Positions 47,201 to 56,552 of a DNA stretch of 64,000 nucleotides are shown in pieces (the stretch's first letter is position 1; each line of letters begins with the position of its first letter). The DNA is from Streptomyces sannanensis. GTDB lineage: Bacteria; Actinomycetota; Actinomycetes; Streptomycetales; Streptomycetaceae. Below the pieces are notes generated by a model, which did not search any database, was not told where the DNA came from, and was given only the letters and a program-made list of their open reading frames with translations. The DNA is taken from the NCBI RefSeq assembly GCF_039536205.1, contig NZ_BAAAYL010000001.1, positions 5,890,001-5,954,000 on the forward strand, in the 5' to 3' direction. Made by a program: the position numbers and the translations under genes.

Positions 47201-48119
47201 GGTGCGCGGCAGCACCGTTCTCGACCCCGCCCCCGAGCTGGCGCAGATCAAGGACCACGACGCCCTGCGCAGCCAGCCCCTGCCCGGCGAAGCCGACTGG
47301 GAGGCCGCGCGGCAGCGCTTCGAGACCGTCTTCGGACAGAAGGCGCCCACGCTGCGGCGCGGACGCATGGTCAATCAGTTCGCCCGTCAGATCATCGACT
47401 CCGTCCGCGTGCAGCAGGAGCACGCCGCCGAACTCGTACGGCAGCTGGAGGCGCACTCCTCCTTCCTCGGCCTGGACGAGACCGACGACACCGGGCGGCT
47501 CGCGCTCGCCCGTCGCGCGCTCGAGCTCCTCAAGGCAGTCACGGCGGCTGCCGGGCAGGGCGCGGCCGGGGCGAAGAAGACGGTGGAGACGCTCGCCTCC
47601 TTCGACCTCGGCGCCGTCAGCGCCGACCGGTACGGGACCTCGATCAAGCAGGCCCGCGCCGTCGCCGAAGCCCTCGCGCGAGCCTCCTGGTCCACCCTCG
47701 ACCTCGCCTCGTCCGAAGGCCCCGAGGGTGCCGCGCTGCTCGACTCCCTGCGCAACGTGGCGCGAGGCGACCAGCGCACCGGTGACCTGCGCGACGCCCT
47801 GGCCCGTACGCAGCGCGAGGTGCTGGCGCTGGTGAAGCGGAACCGGGCGGCGGCCACCCCGCAGCCTGTTCCCGTCGTGCCCACCCCGCCCGCGCCGACC
47901 GCGGGGGACATCTCTCTGAGCACGGACACCAGCCACCCGCCGGTGCCGGAGATCCCGCAGCAGACGGGCGCCGCCGGCAGCCCGGGCACCGTGCGGCGCT
48001 CGGGCGGGGGCCGGACCACGGCAGGCCGAGCCGTGGCCGAACTCCAGGCGGAACTGGCCGAGCTGGCGTCCCGTGAGCCGGGTGCCACCATCGAGATCAC
48101 CTGGCGGGTCGTCGACTGA
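44232..48119 (+). CDS. pglY: BREX-2 ATPase PglY
   Basis: 1295 residues from ATG 44232 (AGGGAG upstream). N-terminal [20 protein letters not shown] and Walker [21 protein letters not shown] about residue 75, the BrxC/PglY arrangement. Probable Walker [14 protein letters not shown] about 280. The rest is a long alpha-helical body typical of the family, ending in a low-complexity linker and [11 protein letters not shown]. PglY is an ATPase required for BREX-2 immunity. TGATG overlap with pglZ shows tight coupling. Confidence 0.95.
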   Translation: MAQQPLLRDVINIKESISTSDFVLSLAEATTREGAEHALKDYVVTERLLENFDEALGLIKSALDGHTSKAAYLHGSFGSGKSHFMAVLHALLSGSPAARARSEFDPVLTKHEWLGTDGKKFLLVPYHMLGAKALEQRVLGGYVHHVKKLHSDAPTPQVYRTDSLFADIRAMRANIGDEGVIRGLGSADSADEEDEWGEGFAWTPQLLDTALAAEEVHEAGEALNLVSPSTPPELRARLVQDASTNLLPGFAKNAVEDEHGFISLDAGLSVIAEHAKALGYDGLILFMDELILWLATLIHDQKFVAREASKITNFVEGGDARRAIPVVSFIARQRDLRELVGEEVSGAAESSIQDTLNLASGRFDKITLEDRNLPQIANARLLKPKDDAAAQLVDAAFEQTKRVGTQIWDTLLGSDKGTTGADADSFRLTYPFSPAFMDTLVHISSALQRSRTGLKLMGQLLADHRDDLRLGQLIPVGDLYPVIAEGGDKPFTDSLKVVFEAADKLYKNKLRPYLLTSYDITEDDVEQYLHRPDTITDPKLANSCRLFVGDNRLACTLLLSALAPSVPALSELTIRRLGALNHGSVMAPIPGSEVGIIKNKVAEWAARFPEIKETGTDANPGVRLELSGVDVDSVIANAQVNDNPGNRLALAKRLLSEELGVEHGAFSDELNFVWRGTGRTAEVVFGNVADEDELPDHDLMPQEEGRWRIAVDLPFDEGEWGPVEDANRMRRLREKQQGERSRSVAWLPAHLSAQRFADFRRLVVIDKALADEQRFDTQYAGHLNADNRSRAKGLLETQRESLLKQVKGAFKQAYGLAQKQDADVSLDFDDHLQALPDVSDLTLSFGQSLHDGIRHVAGKLLVHQYPAHPNLDPDATETAVKPADARKVFTHVRAAAEARDGRIEVPAADRKLMQRIATPLRLGQQKEAYFELSRYWADHFRQLASGQGTTGDLSLITLTDWTDKPEPRGLPDFLAKLVVASFAEMDDRVWVRGSTVLDPAPELAQIKDHDALRSQPLPGEADWEAARQRFETVFGQKAPTLRRGRMVNQFARQIIDSVRVQQEHAAELVRQLEAHSSFLGLDETDDTGRLALARRALELLKAVTAAAGQGAAGAKKTVETLASFDLGAVSADRYGTSIKQARAVAEALARASWSTLDLASSEGPEGAALLDSLRNVARGDQRTGDLRDALARTQREVLALVKRNRAAATPQPVPVVPTPPAPTAGDISLSTDTSHPPVPEIPQQTGAAGSPGTVRRSGGGRTTAGRAVAELQAELAELASREPGATIEITWRVVD

Positions 48120-51025
48120 TGAGCACCTCCACCGTCGCCGTACCGGGCGCGGTCCGGCTGAACACCGCGACCGTCACCCAGTACCTGTCGTCCCAGTCGT
48201 CGCTGGCCGCCTCCCTGGTGGAGGCGGTTGGCGGCAAGCGGCGAGTCGTTCTGCTGCGGTCCGCGCCGCAGTGGGACGGCCCCGCCGAGCCCGCCTGGGG
48301 CGAGGGGAACACCGCCCGCGTCGCTGCCGCGCCCTCCCCACTCGCCGTTCACGAGCTGGTTCTCGACCACCTGGCGGAACGGTCCGCCGGTCCCGCCGTC
48401 CTGGTCGTCCTGACCGACCGTGAGCAGACCGAGCTCGACCCGGCGATTCTCGCGCGCGTCCACAAGAAGCGTGTCGAGACCGTCGACAGCTGGGACGTGG
48501 TGCGCGAGGCGTTCGGCGCGGAGCAGATCGACACCCGGCTCAAGGACGCCAACTGGGCGGCCGAGGCGCTGCTCGACGCCACTCCGCCCGGCGGCTGGCC
48601 GCCGCTGGCCGGCGGCGTGCTGTCCCGGCGGGACGCGCTCACCGCGCTCGCACTCCGCCGCCTGCGTCTCGGACGTTACGCCACCGACCAGGACGTGCGC
48701 CGTCCGGGCGATGACCGGCTCGACGCCCACGCCCTGCTGCGTTGGTCGCTGAGCGGCGGCGGACCCGAGCGTCTGCTGGGACTGCGCGGCCCCGAGCGCG
48801 CCGGGCTGACCGCGTTCCTCGGCGAGGAGGACCAGGCGAGCCTCGCCGGGCGCGCGCTGCTCGCCCTCGTCGACGCCGAGCACGGGGCCGACGCGGTGGC
48901 GTTCGGGCTGGTGTGCGGGGCACTGTGGCTGCACGCGGAGCCGGACGCGGAGACCTACCGGGCGCGGGGGCGCGCCGAGCGCTGGTTCGGCGAGCAGCCG
49001 CCCGCGGCCGGGGAGCAGCTCGACGCCCTGGTGTCGGTCTTCGGCCGAGCCGCCGAGGAGTTCGTGGCCGCACTGCTCGTGACGGGAAACCGTACCGGGA
49101 GCGGCGACGCGGACGAGGCCCGAGAGGCCCGCCGGGTCACCGGCACCGTCCTGGACAAGGCGGCGACGCTGGCGCGGCAGTTCGGCGCCGAGGCGGCCGT
49201 CCGGTCGAGTTCCGTCCTGGCGGGCGGACTTGAGGCGAGGTTCACCGCGGTGGGGCAGGCGCTCGTGGCCGCGGAGCCGGCTGCCGCCGCGGCGGCGGTC
49301 CGGAATCTGGAAAAGCACTCGCTCGCCTCCGCCCCCGACATGCCTGCCCGCATCGAGCGGGCCGCCATGGGGCAGCGGCTCGCCCAGTGGCTGGCCACCG
49401 ACCCGGCCCTCGAGTCGGACTCGGTTGCCGCCGCCATACAGCGCCACATCGCCGAAACCGGCTGGGTCGACCTGGCGCTGGAACACATCGAAGCCGGCGG
49501 CGATCCCGACCCCGTGCTGAAGTCCGCGTACGACACCCTCGGCGCACGGGTCCGCGAGCGGCGCCGTGAGATCGACCGTGCCTTCGCGCGCTCCCTGGCG
49601 GTCTGGACCGAGGCGGGTACGCCGCTCGGCGCGACGCCGACCGTGGAGACCTTCCTCGACAAGGTCGTGAAGCCCGTCGTGACGCACGGGGAGGGGCGGC
49701 GCGTCCTGCTGCTCCTCCTGGACGGCATGAGCGCACCCATCGCGAGCGAGCTCGCCGAGGAACTCCGCCAGTCCTGGGCCGAGTTCGACCCGTTGGACGA
49801 GGGCGCTCCGCGCCGACGAGCCGTGGCAGCCGCCCTGCCCACCCTGACCGCCGTGTCCCGCACCTCCCTGTTCGCGGGCACGCTGATGAAGGGCACGCAG
49901 GCCGACGAGAAGCGTCTGTTCCCCGCACACAAGCTGTGGGGCGGTGCCCCGGCCGTCGTCTTCCACAAGGACGACCTGCGCACCGAAACAGCAGGAGACA
50001 CCTTCGGCCCGGCACTCACCGAAGCCCTCAACGACGGCAGGACGCATGTCGCGGTCGTCCTGAACACCATCGACGACCGGCTCGCCAAGGAGCAGAAGCT
50101 CGGCGACGCAGCCTGGCACGTCGACCACGTCAGTGCGCTGCGCGAGCTGCTGAGGGCCGCCGCTGAGCAAGGCATGGCGGTGATCCTCACGAGCGACCAC
50201 GGGCACGTAGTCGACCGGCACGGAGTGAAGGCCGAGGCCGCCGAGCCGGCCTCGGCCCGGCACCGCCTCCCGGGCGGCCCCCTGGGCGACCGTGAGATCG
50301 CACTGTCCGGCCCCCGTGTGGTCTGGCCGGAGCCCGGTGCCTCGATCGTCGCCCTGTGGGACGCCGACTCCCGCTACACCGCACTCAAGGCCGGCTACCA
50401 CGGCGGCGCCTCCCTCGCCGAGTTCACCATCCCGGTCCTGGCGTTCCTGCCCTTCGGGGCGGAGCCGCCCAGGGGCTGGCGCGAGCTGGGCGACCAGCGC
50501 CCCGAGTGGTGGTCGCCGGAAGCGAAGACGCCACGTGCCCATGTCCCGGCCCAGTCCCAGGCACCTGCGCAGGCCGCGAAGAAGGCAGCTGCCAAGCCCA
50601 AGAAGGCTCAGGTCGAACTCGCCCAGACCCACGACTCGCTCTTCGACGTGGAGCTGGCCGCCGGTGGCGACGACGTCCTTGTCACCCCCCACCCTGGTGT
50701 CCCCGGACGAGGCCCTGATCGCCGGGCTGCTCGCCTCGGACATGTACCAGGCGCAGATCGGAGTTCTGGCCCGCAAGCCCAAGCCCGCAGAGGTCGAGAA
50801 GGCACTCACCGCCCTGCTCGACGCGGGCCGTACCCTCCCCGTGACGGCCCTGGCCCAGCGCATCGGCATGCCGCCCGCCCGAGGCGCCGGTTTCGCCGCC
50901 GTACTGCGCCAGCTCCTCAACTACGACGGCGTGCAGGTCCTGGAGACCCTGCCGGACGGGCGCACTCTGCGGCTGGACGTCGAGCTGCTGCGGCTGCAGT
51001 TCGGGCTCGCCTGAGGGCTACATGA
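48119..51025 (+). CDS. pglZ: BREX-2 phosphatase PglZ, C-terminus frameshifted
   Basis: The ORF as sequenced is 968 codons. Alkaline-phosphatase-like core: [40 protein letters not shown] and [15 protein letters not shown]. From codon about 857 the product becomes Arg/Pro-rich nonsense ([20 protein letters not shown]...). The overlapping next frame continues a coherent protein, [30 protein letters not shown]..., to a TGA at 51014. The switch point is the C6 tract 50685-50690; deleting one C gives an intact protein of about 964 residues. In S. coelicolor PglZ counteracts PglX toxicity. Either phase variation, mutation or sequencing error. Confidence 0.93.
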   Translation: MSTSTVAVPGAVRLNTATVTQYLSSQSSLAASLVEAVGGKRRVVLLRSAPQWDGPAEPAWGEGNTARVAAAPSPLAVHELVLDHLAERSAGPAVLVVLTDREQTELDPAILARVHKKRVETVDSWDVVREAFGAEQIDTRLKDANWAAEALLDATPPGGWPPLAGGVLSRRDALTALALRRLRLGRYATDQDVRRPGDDRLDAHALLRWSLSGGGPERLLGLRGPERAGLTAFLGEEDQASLAGRALLALVDAEHGADAVAFGLVCGALWLHAEPDAETYRARGRAERWFGEQPPAAGEQLDALVSVFGRAAEEFVAALLVTGNRTGSGDADEAREARRVTGTVLDKAATLARQFGAEAAVRSSSVLAGGLEARFTAVGQALVAAEPAAAAAAVRNLEKHSLASAPDMPARIERAAMGQRLAQWLATDPALESDSVAAAIQRHIAETGWVDLALEHIEAGGDPDPVLKSAYDTLGARVRERRREIDRAFARSLAVWTEAGTPLGATPTVETFLDKVVKPVVTHGEGRRVLLLLLDGMSAPIASELAEELRQSWAEFDPLDEGAPRRRAVAAALPTLTAVSRTSLFAGTLMKGTQADEKRLFPAHKLWGGAPAVVFHKDDLRTETAGDTFGPALTEALNDGRTHVAVVLNTIDDRLAKEQKLGDAAWHVDHVSALRELLRAAAEQGMAVILTSDHGHVVDRHGVKAEAAEPASARHRLPGGPLGDREIALSGPRVVWPEPGASIVALWDADSRYTALKAGYHGGASLAEFTIPVLAFLPFGAEPPRGWRELGDQRPEWWSPEAKTPRAHVPAQSQAPAQAAKKAAAKPKKAQVELAQTHDSLFDVELAAGGDDVLVTPHPGVPGRGPDRRAARLGHVPGADRSSGPQAQARRGREGTHRPARRGPYPPRDGPGPAHRHAARPRRRFRRRTAPAPQLRRRAGPGDPAGRAHSAAGRRAAAAAVRARLRAT

Positions 51026-51027
51026 TG

Positions 51028-51063
51028 GGGGTGCCCCAGGCTTCACCGGGCCTGGGGCACCCC
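51028..51063 (+). terminator. Perfect 14-bp hairpin after pglZ
   Basis: GGGGTGCCCCAGGC (51028-51041), loop TTCACCGG, GCCTGGGGCACCCC (51050-51063). Sits just after the restored pglZ stop (51014), also after the frameshifted stop (51025), and closes the pglYZ unit. Confidence 0.8.
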
Positions 51064-51169
51064 GGCTGGTTCTCGTGTAAGGGACTGCTCATCGTCCCCA
51101 CAGGGCTAGGGTGGCCCCATACAGGGGATCAAAGCCGACGAGGAGTCGACCCACCACGGAGGACCCACC

Positions 51170-51523
51170 ATGAGCACTGCCGCATGGCATGAACCGTCCG
51201 CCGGGGCGCCTCCGAGGCCCAGGGATCTTCGTGATCTTCGTGCTGCTGTTGAAGAGCTGCTGCCTGACAGCGTCGAGGCCTACGCGGAATCCCTCGATGA
51301 TGCGACGACACGTGCCCTGCAGTCCGGGTCGCTCGCCCCTTTGCAGTCCCACCGCAACCGGTGGACGTTCGTCATTGCCAACCGGTCCGACGCGGAGCGC
51401 GCAGCACGATTCGCCGAGCTCGGCCGGAAGGTGCAGGGCCAGGGCGAAGAGGAAGATCTCACGGCGGCGTACGGCGACCTGATCGAGGTCACGAGGGAGA
51501 TCCGCCGGGAGTCGCGCGGGTGA
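51170..51523 (+). CDS. Small protein, first of an overlapping pair (antitoxin-like?)
   Basis: 117 residues, ATG 51170, GAGGA upstream. Mostly helical: LRDLRAAVEELLPDSVEAYA, then HRNRWTFVIANRSDAERAAR F and a Glu-rich tail. The next gene starts within its stop (GTGA at 51520). The size, order and overlap are those of a type II toxin-antitoxin or similar small regulatory pair. No family recognised with certainty. Confidence 0.65.
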   Translation: MSTAAWHEPSAGAPPRPRDLRDLRAAVEELLPDSVEAYAESLDDATTRALQSGSLAPLQSHRNRWTFVIANRSDAERAARFAELGRKVQGQGEEEDLTAAYGDLIEVTREIRRESRG

Positions 51524-51846
51524 GCGATGACCAGGACGTTCCCGGGGAATGGCTGAAGTTCCCGTGGGATCACGACTACGAACCACATGCGCGCGCTGTC
51601 TTCCGCGAGGATGAGCCGGGAGAACTCCCAGAGGAAGCCAAACGCCTTGCCGACTATGCCGCCGCCGACCTGGCTGCGCTGGGGGCAGGAGCGTTGAAAG
51701 CCGGTGTCCCGGTGGATCCCGAGCAGATGGACGGGCCGCGGATACTGATGTTCCCGAGCGCCGACGATCACGGCGGGGACCTGTACTTCTACGTGAACAT
51801 CTGGCGCCGCCGTATCTATGTGACCGAGGTGTTCTGGTACCGGTAG
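51520..51846 (+). CDS. Small protein, second of an overlapping pair (toxin-like?)
   Basis: 108 residues from GTG 51520. The N-terminal part includes WLKFPWDHDYEPHARAVFRE; the C-terminal part is beta-rich (DLYFYVNIWRRRIYVTEVFW YR), reminiscent of compact toxin-like or RelE-fold proteins but without diagnostic residues. Lies 42 bases before brxD. Confidence 0.65.
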   Translation: MSDDQDVPGEWLKFPWDHDYEPHARAVFREDEPGELPEEAKRLADYAAADLAALGAGALKAGVPVDPEQMDGPRILMFPSADDHGGDLYFYVNIWRRRIYVTEVFWYR

Positions 51847-51888
51847 CCGTGGGGCAACCGGGGGAACGCCGGATGGGAAAATGGGCGG

Positions 51889-53223
51889 GTGATCGACAAC
51901 CGTGCCACATCCGTCTCCGCCGCACGCCGTCGCACCGTGATCGACGCCCTTCGACGCGGAGCCGTGCCCGAAAGCGGGCTCGACCTGCTGGCCACCGGGC
52001 TCGGCCGGTTCGAGGCGGCGCTCGACGCGGAGCTGGACGCGGTCGCGTCCGGGGCGTCCGTCTTCAAGGCCGTACGCGGCGAGTACGGCTCCGGCAAGAC
52101 CTTCTTCACCCGCTGGCTGGGTGAGCGGGCCAAGCGGCGCAACTTCGCTGTCTCCGAGATCCAGATCTCGGAGACCGAGACACCGCTGCACAAGCTGGAG
52201 ACCGTCTACCGCCGGCTCACCGAACGCCTCACCACGGCGAGTTTCCCGCCCAGCGCGCTGCGGCCCGTCGTCGACGCCTGGTTCTACGCCCTGGAAGAGG
52301 ATGCGCTCGCTGCCGGGGCGAGCGAGGAGGAGCTGCCGCAGGAAGTCGAGAAGCTGCTTGTGGCACGGCTCGCCGAGGTGTCCCGGCAAGCGCCGTCCTT
52401 CGCCACCGCGCTGCGCGGCTACCGCAACGCCCTGGCCGAGGGCGACGAGGCGACCGCGGCCGCCGTGCTGGCGTGGCTGGGCGGGCAGCCGCACGTTGCC
52501 GCCGCCGCGCGCCGGTCCGCCGGAGTACGCGGCGACCTCGACCACTTCGGGGCCTTCGGTTTCCAGCAGGGCCTGCTGACCGTGCTGCGCGACTCCGGGC
52601 ACGCGGGCCTCTTCGTCGTACTGGACGAGGTGGAAACCCTGCAGCGGGTACGGTCGGACGCACGCGACAAGGCGCTCAACGCACTGCGGCAGCTCATCGA
52701 CGAGGTGCACTCCGGGCGCTTCCCCGGCCTGTACCTGGTGATCACCGGAACCCCGGCGTTCTACGACGGGCAGCAGGGCGTGCAGCGACTCGCACCGCTT
52801 GCCCAGCGCCTGGCCACCGACTTCACCACCGACCCGCGCTTCGACAACCCGCGTGCCGTACAGCTCAGGCTGCCCGGATTCACCCAGGAGTCACTGGTGG
52901 GGCTCGGAGTGACCATCCGCGATCTCTACGCCGAGGGAGCCGAGGCGCCGGAGCGGATCAGGAACGTTGCCGACGACGCCTACATCGCCGACCTGGCGGG
53001 GGCCGTCGGTGGGGCGCTCGGCGGGAAGGTCGGGGTCGCGCCGCGGCTGTTCCTGAAGAAGCTCGTCGGAGACGTGCTCGACCGAGTCGACCAGTTCGAG
53101 GACTTCGACCCCCGGCAGCACTACAAGCTGACCGTCGCGAGCACCGAACTCACCGATGTGGAGCGGAACCTGGCGGCCGTGGCCGTCGGAGCCTCCGCCG
53201 ACGATATCGAGTTGGACCTTTGA
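51889..53223 (+). CDS. brxD: BREX-2 ATP-binding protein BrxD
   Basis: 444 residues from GTG 51889. Walker A VRGEYGSGKTFFTRWLGERA about residue 64 and Walker B GLFVVLDEVETLQR about 240, then FPGLYLVITGTPAFYDGQQG (sensor region). DUF2791-type AAA ATPase characteristic of BREX type 2. Its stop and the brxHI start share TGATG. Present in BREX-2 loci with brxHI as partner helicase. Confidence 0.92.
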   Translation: MIDNRATSVSAARRRTVIDALRRGAVPESGLDLLATGLGRFEAALDAELDAVASGASVFKAVRGEYGSGKTFFTRWLGERAKRRNFAVSEIQISETETPLHKLETVYRRLTERLTTASFPPSALRPVVDAWFYALEEDALAAGASEEELPQEVEKLLVARLAEVSRQAPSFATALRGYRNALAEGDEATAAAVLAWLGGQPHVAAAARRSAGVRGDLDHFGAFGFQQGLLTVLRDSGHAGLFVVLDEVETLQRVRSDARDKALNALRQLIDEVHSGRFPGLYLVITGTPAFYDGQQGVQRLAPLAQRLATDFTTDPRFDNPRAVQLRLPGFTQESLVGLGVTIRDLYAEGAEAPERIRNVADDAYIADLAGAVGGALGGKVGVAPRLFLKKLVGDVLDRVDQFEDFDPRQHYKLTVASTELTDVERNLAAVAVGASADDIELDL

Positions 53224-55376
53224 TGGCGGCGGACACCGACGGGCCCGACGTCCTTGAACGGCTCGACCCCGTCGTGCTGCACCACATCGTCAACACCCTC
53301 GGCTGGCCCGACCTGCGCCCGCTGCAACGGGCGGCGATCGCACCGCTCATGGACGGCGAGGACGCCGTGCTGCTCGCGCCGACGGCCGGGGGCAAGACCG
53401 AGGCGGCCTGCTTTCCGATCCTTTCCGCGATGGCCGGGCACAAATGGACCGGCACTTCGGTGCTGTACCTGTGTCCCCTCAAGGCGCTGCTCAACAACCT
53501 CGTCACACGCGTCGATGCGTACGCCCAGTGGCTGGGACGGCGGGCCGCGCTCTGGCACGGCGACACCAAGGAATCGCAACGGCGGCGTATCCGCACCGAT
53601 CCGCCGGACATCCTGCTGACCACACCCGAATCGCTGGAAGCCATGCTGATCGGGGTCAAGACCGACCATGCACACGTGCTCGGCGGAGTGCGGGCCGTCG
53701 TCGTCGACGAGGTGCACGCCTTCGCGGGCGACGACCGGGGCTGGCACCTGCTCGCCGTACTGGAACGGCTGGAGCGGGTCACGGGACGGCCCATCCAGCG
53801 GATCGGGTTGTCGGCCACGGTGGGCAATCCTCAGCAGCTGCTGGGATGGCTGCAGGGAGCGGGGGAGGGGAAGCGGCCGGGGCGGGTCGTCGCTCCCGGC
53901 GTGGTGCTCCCCGCCGCCGGCGCTGCTGACGGCCCCCGGCCCGCAGGCGAGGTCGAGCTGGATTACGTAGGGTCGCTGGACAACGCCGCCAAACTGATCG
54001 CCGCCCTGCACCGAGGCGAGAAGCGGCTCGTCTTTTGCGACTCGCGGCGGCAGGTCGAACAGCTTGGCGCGGCCCTGCGGGCACGGGACGTGACGGTCTT
54101 CCTGTCCCACGCCTCCCTCTCCGCCGACGAACGGGCCCGCTCCGAGCAGGCGTTCGCCGAGGCGCGGGACTGCGTCATCGTCTCCACCTCGACCCTGGAA
54201 CTCGGCATCGACGTCGGTGACCTGGACCGCGTCATCCAGATCGACTCACCGGCCACCGTCGCCTCGTTCCTGCAGCGCATCGGGCGCACCGGGCGGCGCG
54301 CCGGAACCGTACGCAACTGCCTCTTCCTCGCCACCCGCAAGGACACCCTGCTGCAGGCCGCCGGATTGCTCCTGCTGTGGGGCCGGGGCTGGGTGGAGCC
54401 GGTCACCGCACCGCCCGAGCCGCGCCACCTCGTCGCCCAGCAGCTACTGGCGGCCACACTGCAACAGCACAAGCTAGGCGATCAGTTGTGGTCCGAGGAG
54501 TGGAACGGGCTCGCGCCGTTCGACCGTTCGGCGGCCCCTGTCCTGCGGCATCTGCTCGACGAGGGCTTTCTTGACGAGGACGGCGGGCTGCTGTTCATTG
54601 GCCCCGAGGCAGAACGACGCTTCGGCCAGCGGCATTTCATCGAACTCACCGCTTCCTTCACCGCCCCGCCCCAGTTCACTGTGCTGTCCGGGCGTACGGA
54701 AATCGGTCAGACCGATCCGTCCGTACTGACCGAGGAACGGCCGGGCCCGAGGCGGCTGCTGCTGGGCGGGCGCAGCTGGCAGGTCACCTTCGTCGACTGG
54801 GTACGCAAACGGGTCTTCGTCGAGCCCGTGGACAGGGGCGGAGTCGCCAAGTGGATGAACGGTGGCATCGGAGGCCTGTCGTACGCGCTGACACGGGCCA
54901 TGCGCGAGGTGCTCCTCGGAGCCGACCCGCCGGTGACGCTGACACGGCGTGCAGAGGCATGTCTTGTCGAGGCACGCGAGGACGACGCCCCGGACACTGT
55001 GCACCCGGGTGGGACGCTGGTGACCAGGGTCGGTGACGATGTCCGCTGGTGGACCTGGGCCGGCTACCGGGCCAATGCCACGCTCTCCGCAACCTTCCCG
55101 TCCATCTCCGACCCCGTCCAGCGGCCCAGCGACTGCTGGGTGCGGTTGCGGGAGGACCTCACCCCCGAGCTGTGGCGCGCGGCCCGCGAAGGCGCCGACG
55201 AAGGACTCGCCCTGCCCGACGTGGACCGGCGGGCCGTGCGCGGGCTCAAGTTCTCGGCCGCGCTCCCGGAACGGCTCGCCATTGCCACGGTCGCTGCCCG
55301 ACTGGCGGACTTCGACGGGGCACGAGCGGCGCTGGCGGAGCCGGTGCGCTTTCACCACGACGGTGCGTCTCGATAA
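53223..55376 (+). CDS. brxHI: BREX-2 DEAD/DEAH-box helicase BrxHI
   Basis: 717 residues from ATG 53223. Q-motif region LRPLQRAAIAPLMDGEDAVL, Walker A LAPTAGGKT about 54, DEVH in AVVVDEVHAFAGDDRGWHLL, SAT in RIGLSATVGN, helicase C-terminal ERARSEQAF-like and VSTSTLELGIDVGDLDRVIQ, motif VI FLQRIGRTGRRAGTV. Superfamily 2, Lhr-like helicase. Completes the BREX-2 set (W, X, Y, Z, D, HI). Confidence 0.92.
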   Translation: MAADTDGPDVLERLDPVVLHHIVNTLGWPDLRPLQRAAIAPLMDGEDAVLLAPTAGGKTEAACFPILSAMAGHKWTGTSVLYLCPLKALLNNLVTRVDAYAQWLGRRAALWHGDTKESQRRRIRTDPPDILLTTPESLEAMLIGVKTDHAHVLGGVRAVVVDEVHAFAGDDRGWHLLAVLERLERVTGRPIQRIGLSATVGNPQQLLGWLQGAGEGKRPGRVVAPGVVLPAAGAADGPRPAGEVELDYVGSLDNAAKLIAALHRGEKRLVFCDSRRQVEQLGAALRARDVTVFLSHASLSADERARSEQAFAEARDCVIVSTSTLELGIDVGDLDRVIQIDSPATVASFLQRIGRTGRRAGTVRNCLFLATRKDTLLQAAGLLLLWGRGWVEPVTAPPEPRHLVAQQLLAATLQQHKLGDQLWSEEWNGLAPFDRSAAPVLRHLLDEGFLDEDGGLLFIGPEAERRFGQRHFIELTASFTAPPQFTVLSGRTEIGQTDPSVLTEERPGPRRLLLGGRSWQVTFVDWVRKRVFVEPVDRGGVAKWMNGGIGGLSYALTRAMREVLLGADPPVTLTRRAEACLVEAREDDAPDTVHPGGTLVTRVGDDVRWWTWAGYRANATLSATFPSISDPVQRPSDCWVRLREDLTPELWRAAREGADEGLALPDVDRRAVRGLKFSAALPERLAIATVAARLADFDGARAALAEPVRFHHDGASR

Positions 55377-55531
55377 AAGACGTGCACAGGGCAGGGCGCT
55401 TACCGCTCTCGCCCGTCCACGGCCCGGACGAGCGAGGGTGGAGGCGTCTACACACCCTCGATGGACTTCTCCACCGCTGCTTGAGCTGCCCCGTCGGCAT
55501 TCAACGTGCACGGCCCACTAGAGTTCGAAAC

Positions 55532-55690
55532 GTGCAGCGTCTCAACGACGTCGAAGGTACTCGGTCCGCCGGTCTGCGCACCATCTGGATCAGTCGGCGG
55601 GCCGGGTGGCCATACGAGCTGCCCGAGCCGGACCGTACGGTTCCGGACGCACTCGCCGCCATCCGGCTGCTCCTGCACGACACCCCCTGA
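55532..55690 (+). pseudogene. HAD-family hydrolase C-terminal remnant
   Basis: 52 codons from a GTG reading GTRSAGLRTIWISRRAGWPY ELPEPDRTVPDALAAIRLLL. This is the tail of HAD hydrolases (GA..AGLRTIWV.R). The catalytic N-terminal DxD part is absent, so it is a truncated gene at the right end of the BREX cluster. 55377-55531 holds nothing else. Confidence 0.5.
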
Positions 55691-55700
55691 GGATGACCGC

Positions 55701-56540
55701 ATGACGAAGACGACGGTTGGTCTGCTGCACCCCGGGAGCATGGGTGCGGCGTTCGGTGCACAGCTGCGCGCCCGCGAGATCCCGGTGCTGTGGTGCCCCG
55801 AGGGCCGCAGCGCCGCCACCCGTCGACGTGCCGAGCACGCCGGCCTTGAGGCCGATACGTTGCCCTCCCTCCTCGCACGCTCCGGCATCGTCATCTCCCT
55901 GTGCCCACCGGCTGCGGCAGAGGCCGTCGCCGCCGAGGTAGCTGCATGCGGCGTGGCCGGAACGGTGTATGTCGAGGCCAACGCCATCGCCCCGCAGCGG
56001 ATGCGCCGTATCGCCGGTCTTCTCCGTAACGCGTGCGTCGTCGATGGTGCCGTCGTCGGATCCCCTCCTGTGGGAGGCAAGAAGCCGACGCTTTATCTGT
56101 CCGGGCCGGCCGAACAGACCAGCCGGGTCGAAACGCTCTTCACCGGCACCGATGTGCTCACTCGCCGGCTGGGACATGACACCGGCAAGGCATCCGCGCT
56201 CAAGCTCGCCTACTCCAGCTACCAGAAGGCGTCGCGCGTCCTCGCCGCCATCGCCTACGGCGCCGCCGATGCCCACGGCGTCGGCGACGAACTCCTCGCC
56301 ATCGCGGCCAAAAGGCCCGGAAGTTACCTCTCGGAGACCGACTACATCCCGAAGACCGCCGCCCGCGCCTGGCGCTGGGGACCGGAGCTCACGGATGCCG
56401 CCGCGCTCCTCGCCGACGCCGGCATCCCCGCCGAGATCATCGACGGTGCCGTCCACACCCTCGCGCACTGGGACGAGGAGAGAGACAGGTCCATGAGCCT
56501 CGAAGAGGCCCTGGACGTCCTCCGAGCCCGTCCCGAATGA
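55701..56540 (+). CDS. NAD(P)-dependent oxidoreductase, 6-phosphogluconate dehydrogenase-like (DUF1932)
   Basis: 279 residues from ATG 55701, GAGGAT upstream. N-terminal Rossmann: TVGLLHPGSMGAAFGAQLRA (GxxxMG). Substrate-side VYVEANAIAPQRMRRIAGLL, GAVVGSPPVGGKKPTLYLSG, and the catalytic-helix-type GKASALKLAYSSYQKASRVL with Lys. The C-terminal part matches DUF1932. A beta-hydroxyacid dehydrogenase-type enzyme of unknown substrate. Convergent with the next gene 12 bases away. Confidence 0.88.
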   Translation: MTKTTVGLLHPGSMGAAFGAQLRAREIPVLWCPEGRSAATRRRAEHAGLEADTLPSLLARSGIVISLCPPAAAEAVAAEVAACGVAGTVYVEANAIAPQRMRRIAGLLRNACVVDGAVVGSPPVGGKKPTLYLSGPAEQTSRVETLFTGTDVLTRRLGHDTGKASALKLAYSSYQKASRVLAAIAYGAADAHGVGDELLAIAAKRPGSYLSETDYIPKTAARAWRWGPELTDAAALLADAGIPAEIIDGAVHTLAHWDEERDRSMSLEEALDVLRARPE

Positions 56541-56552
56541 AGCCGTGGCCTC

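Noticed and set aside
44211..47936. 1241-codon minus-strand frame opposite pglY
   Set aside because: Gly/Val/Glu-rich antisense shadow of pglY; no motif or start signal.
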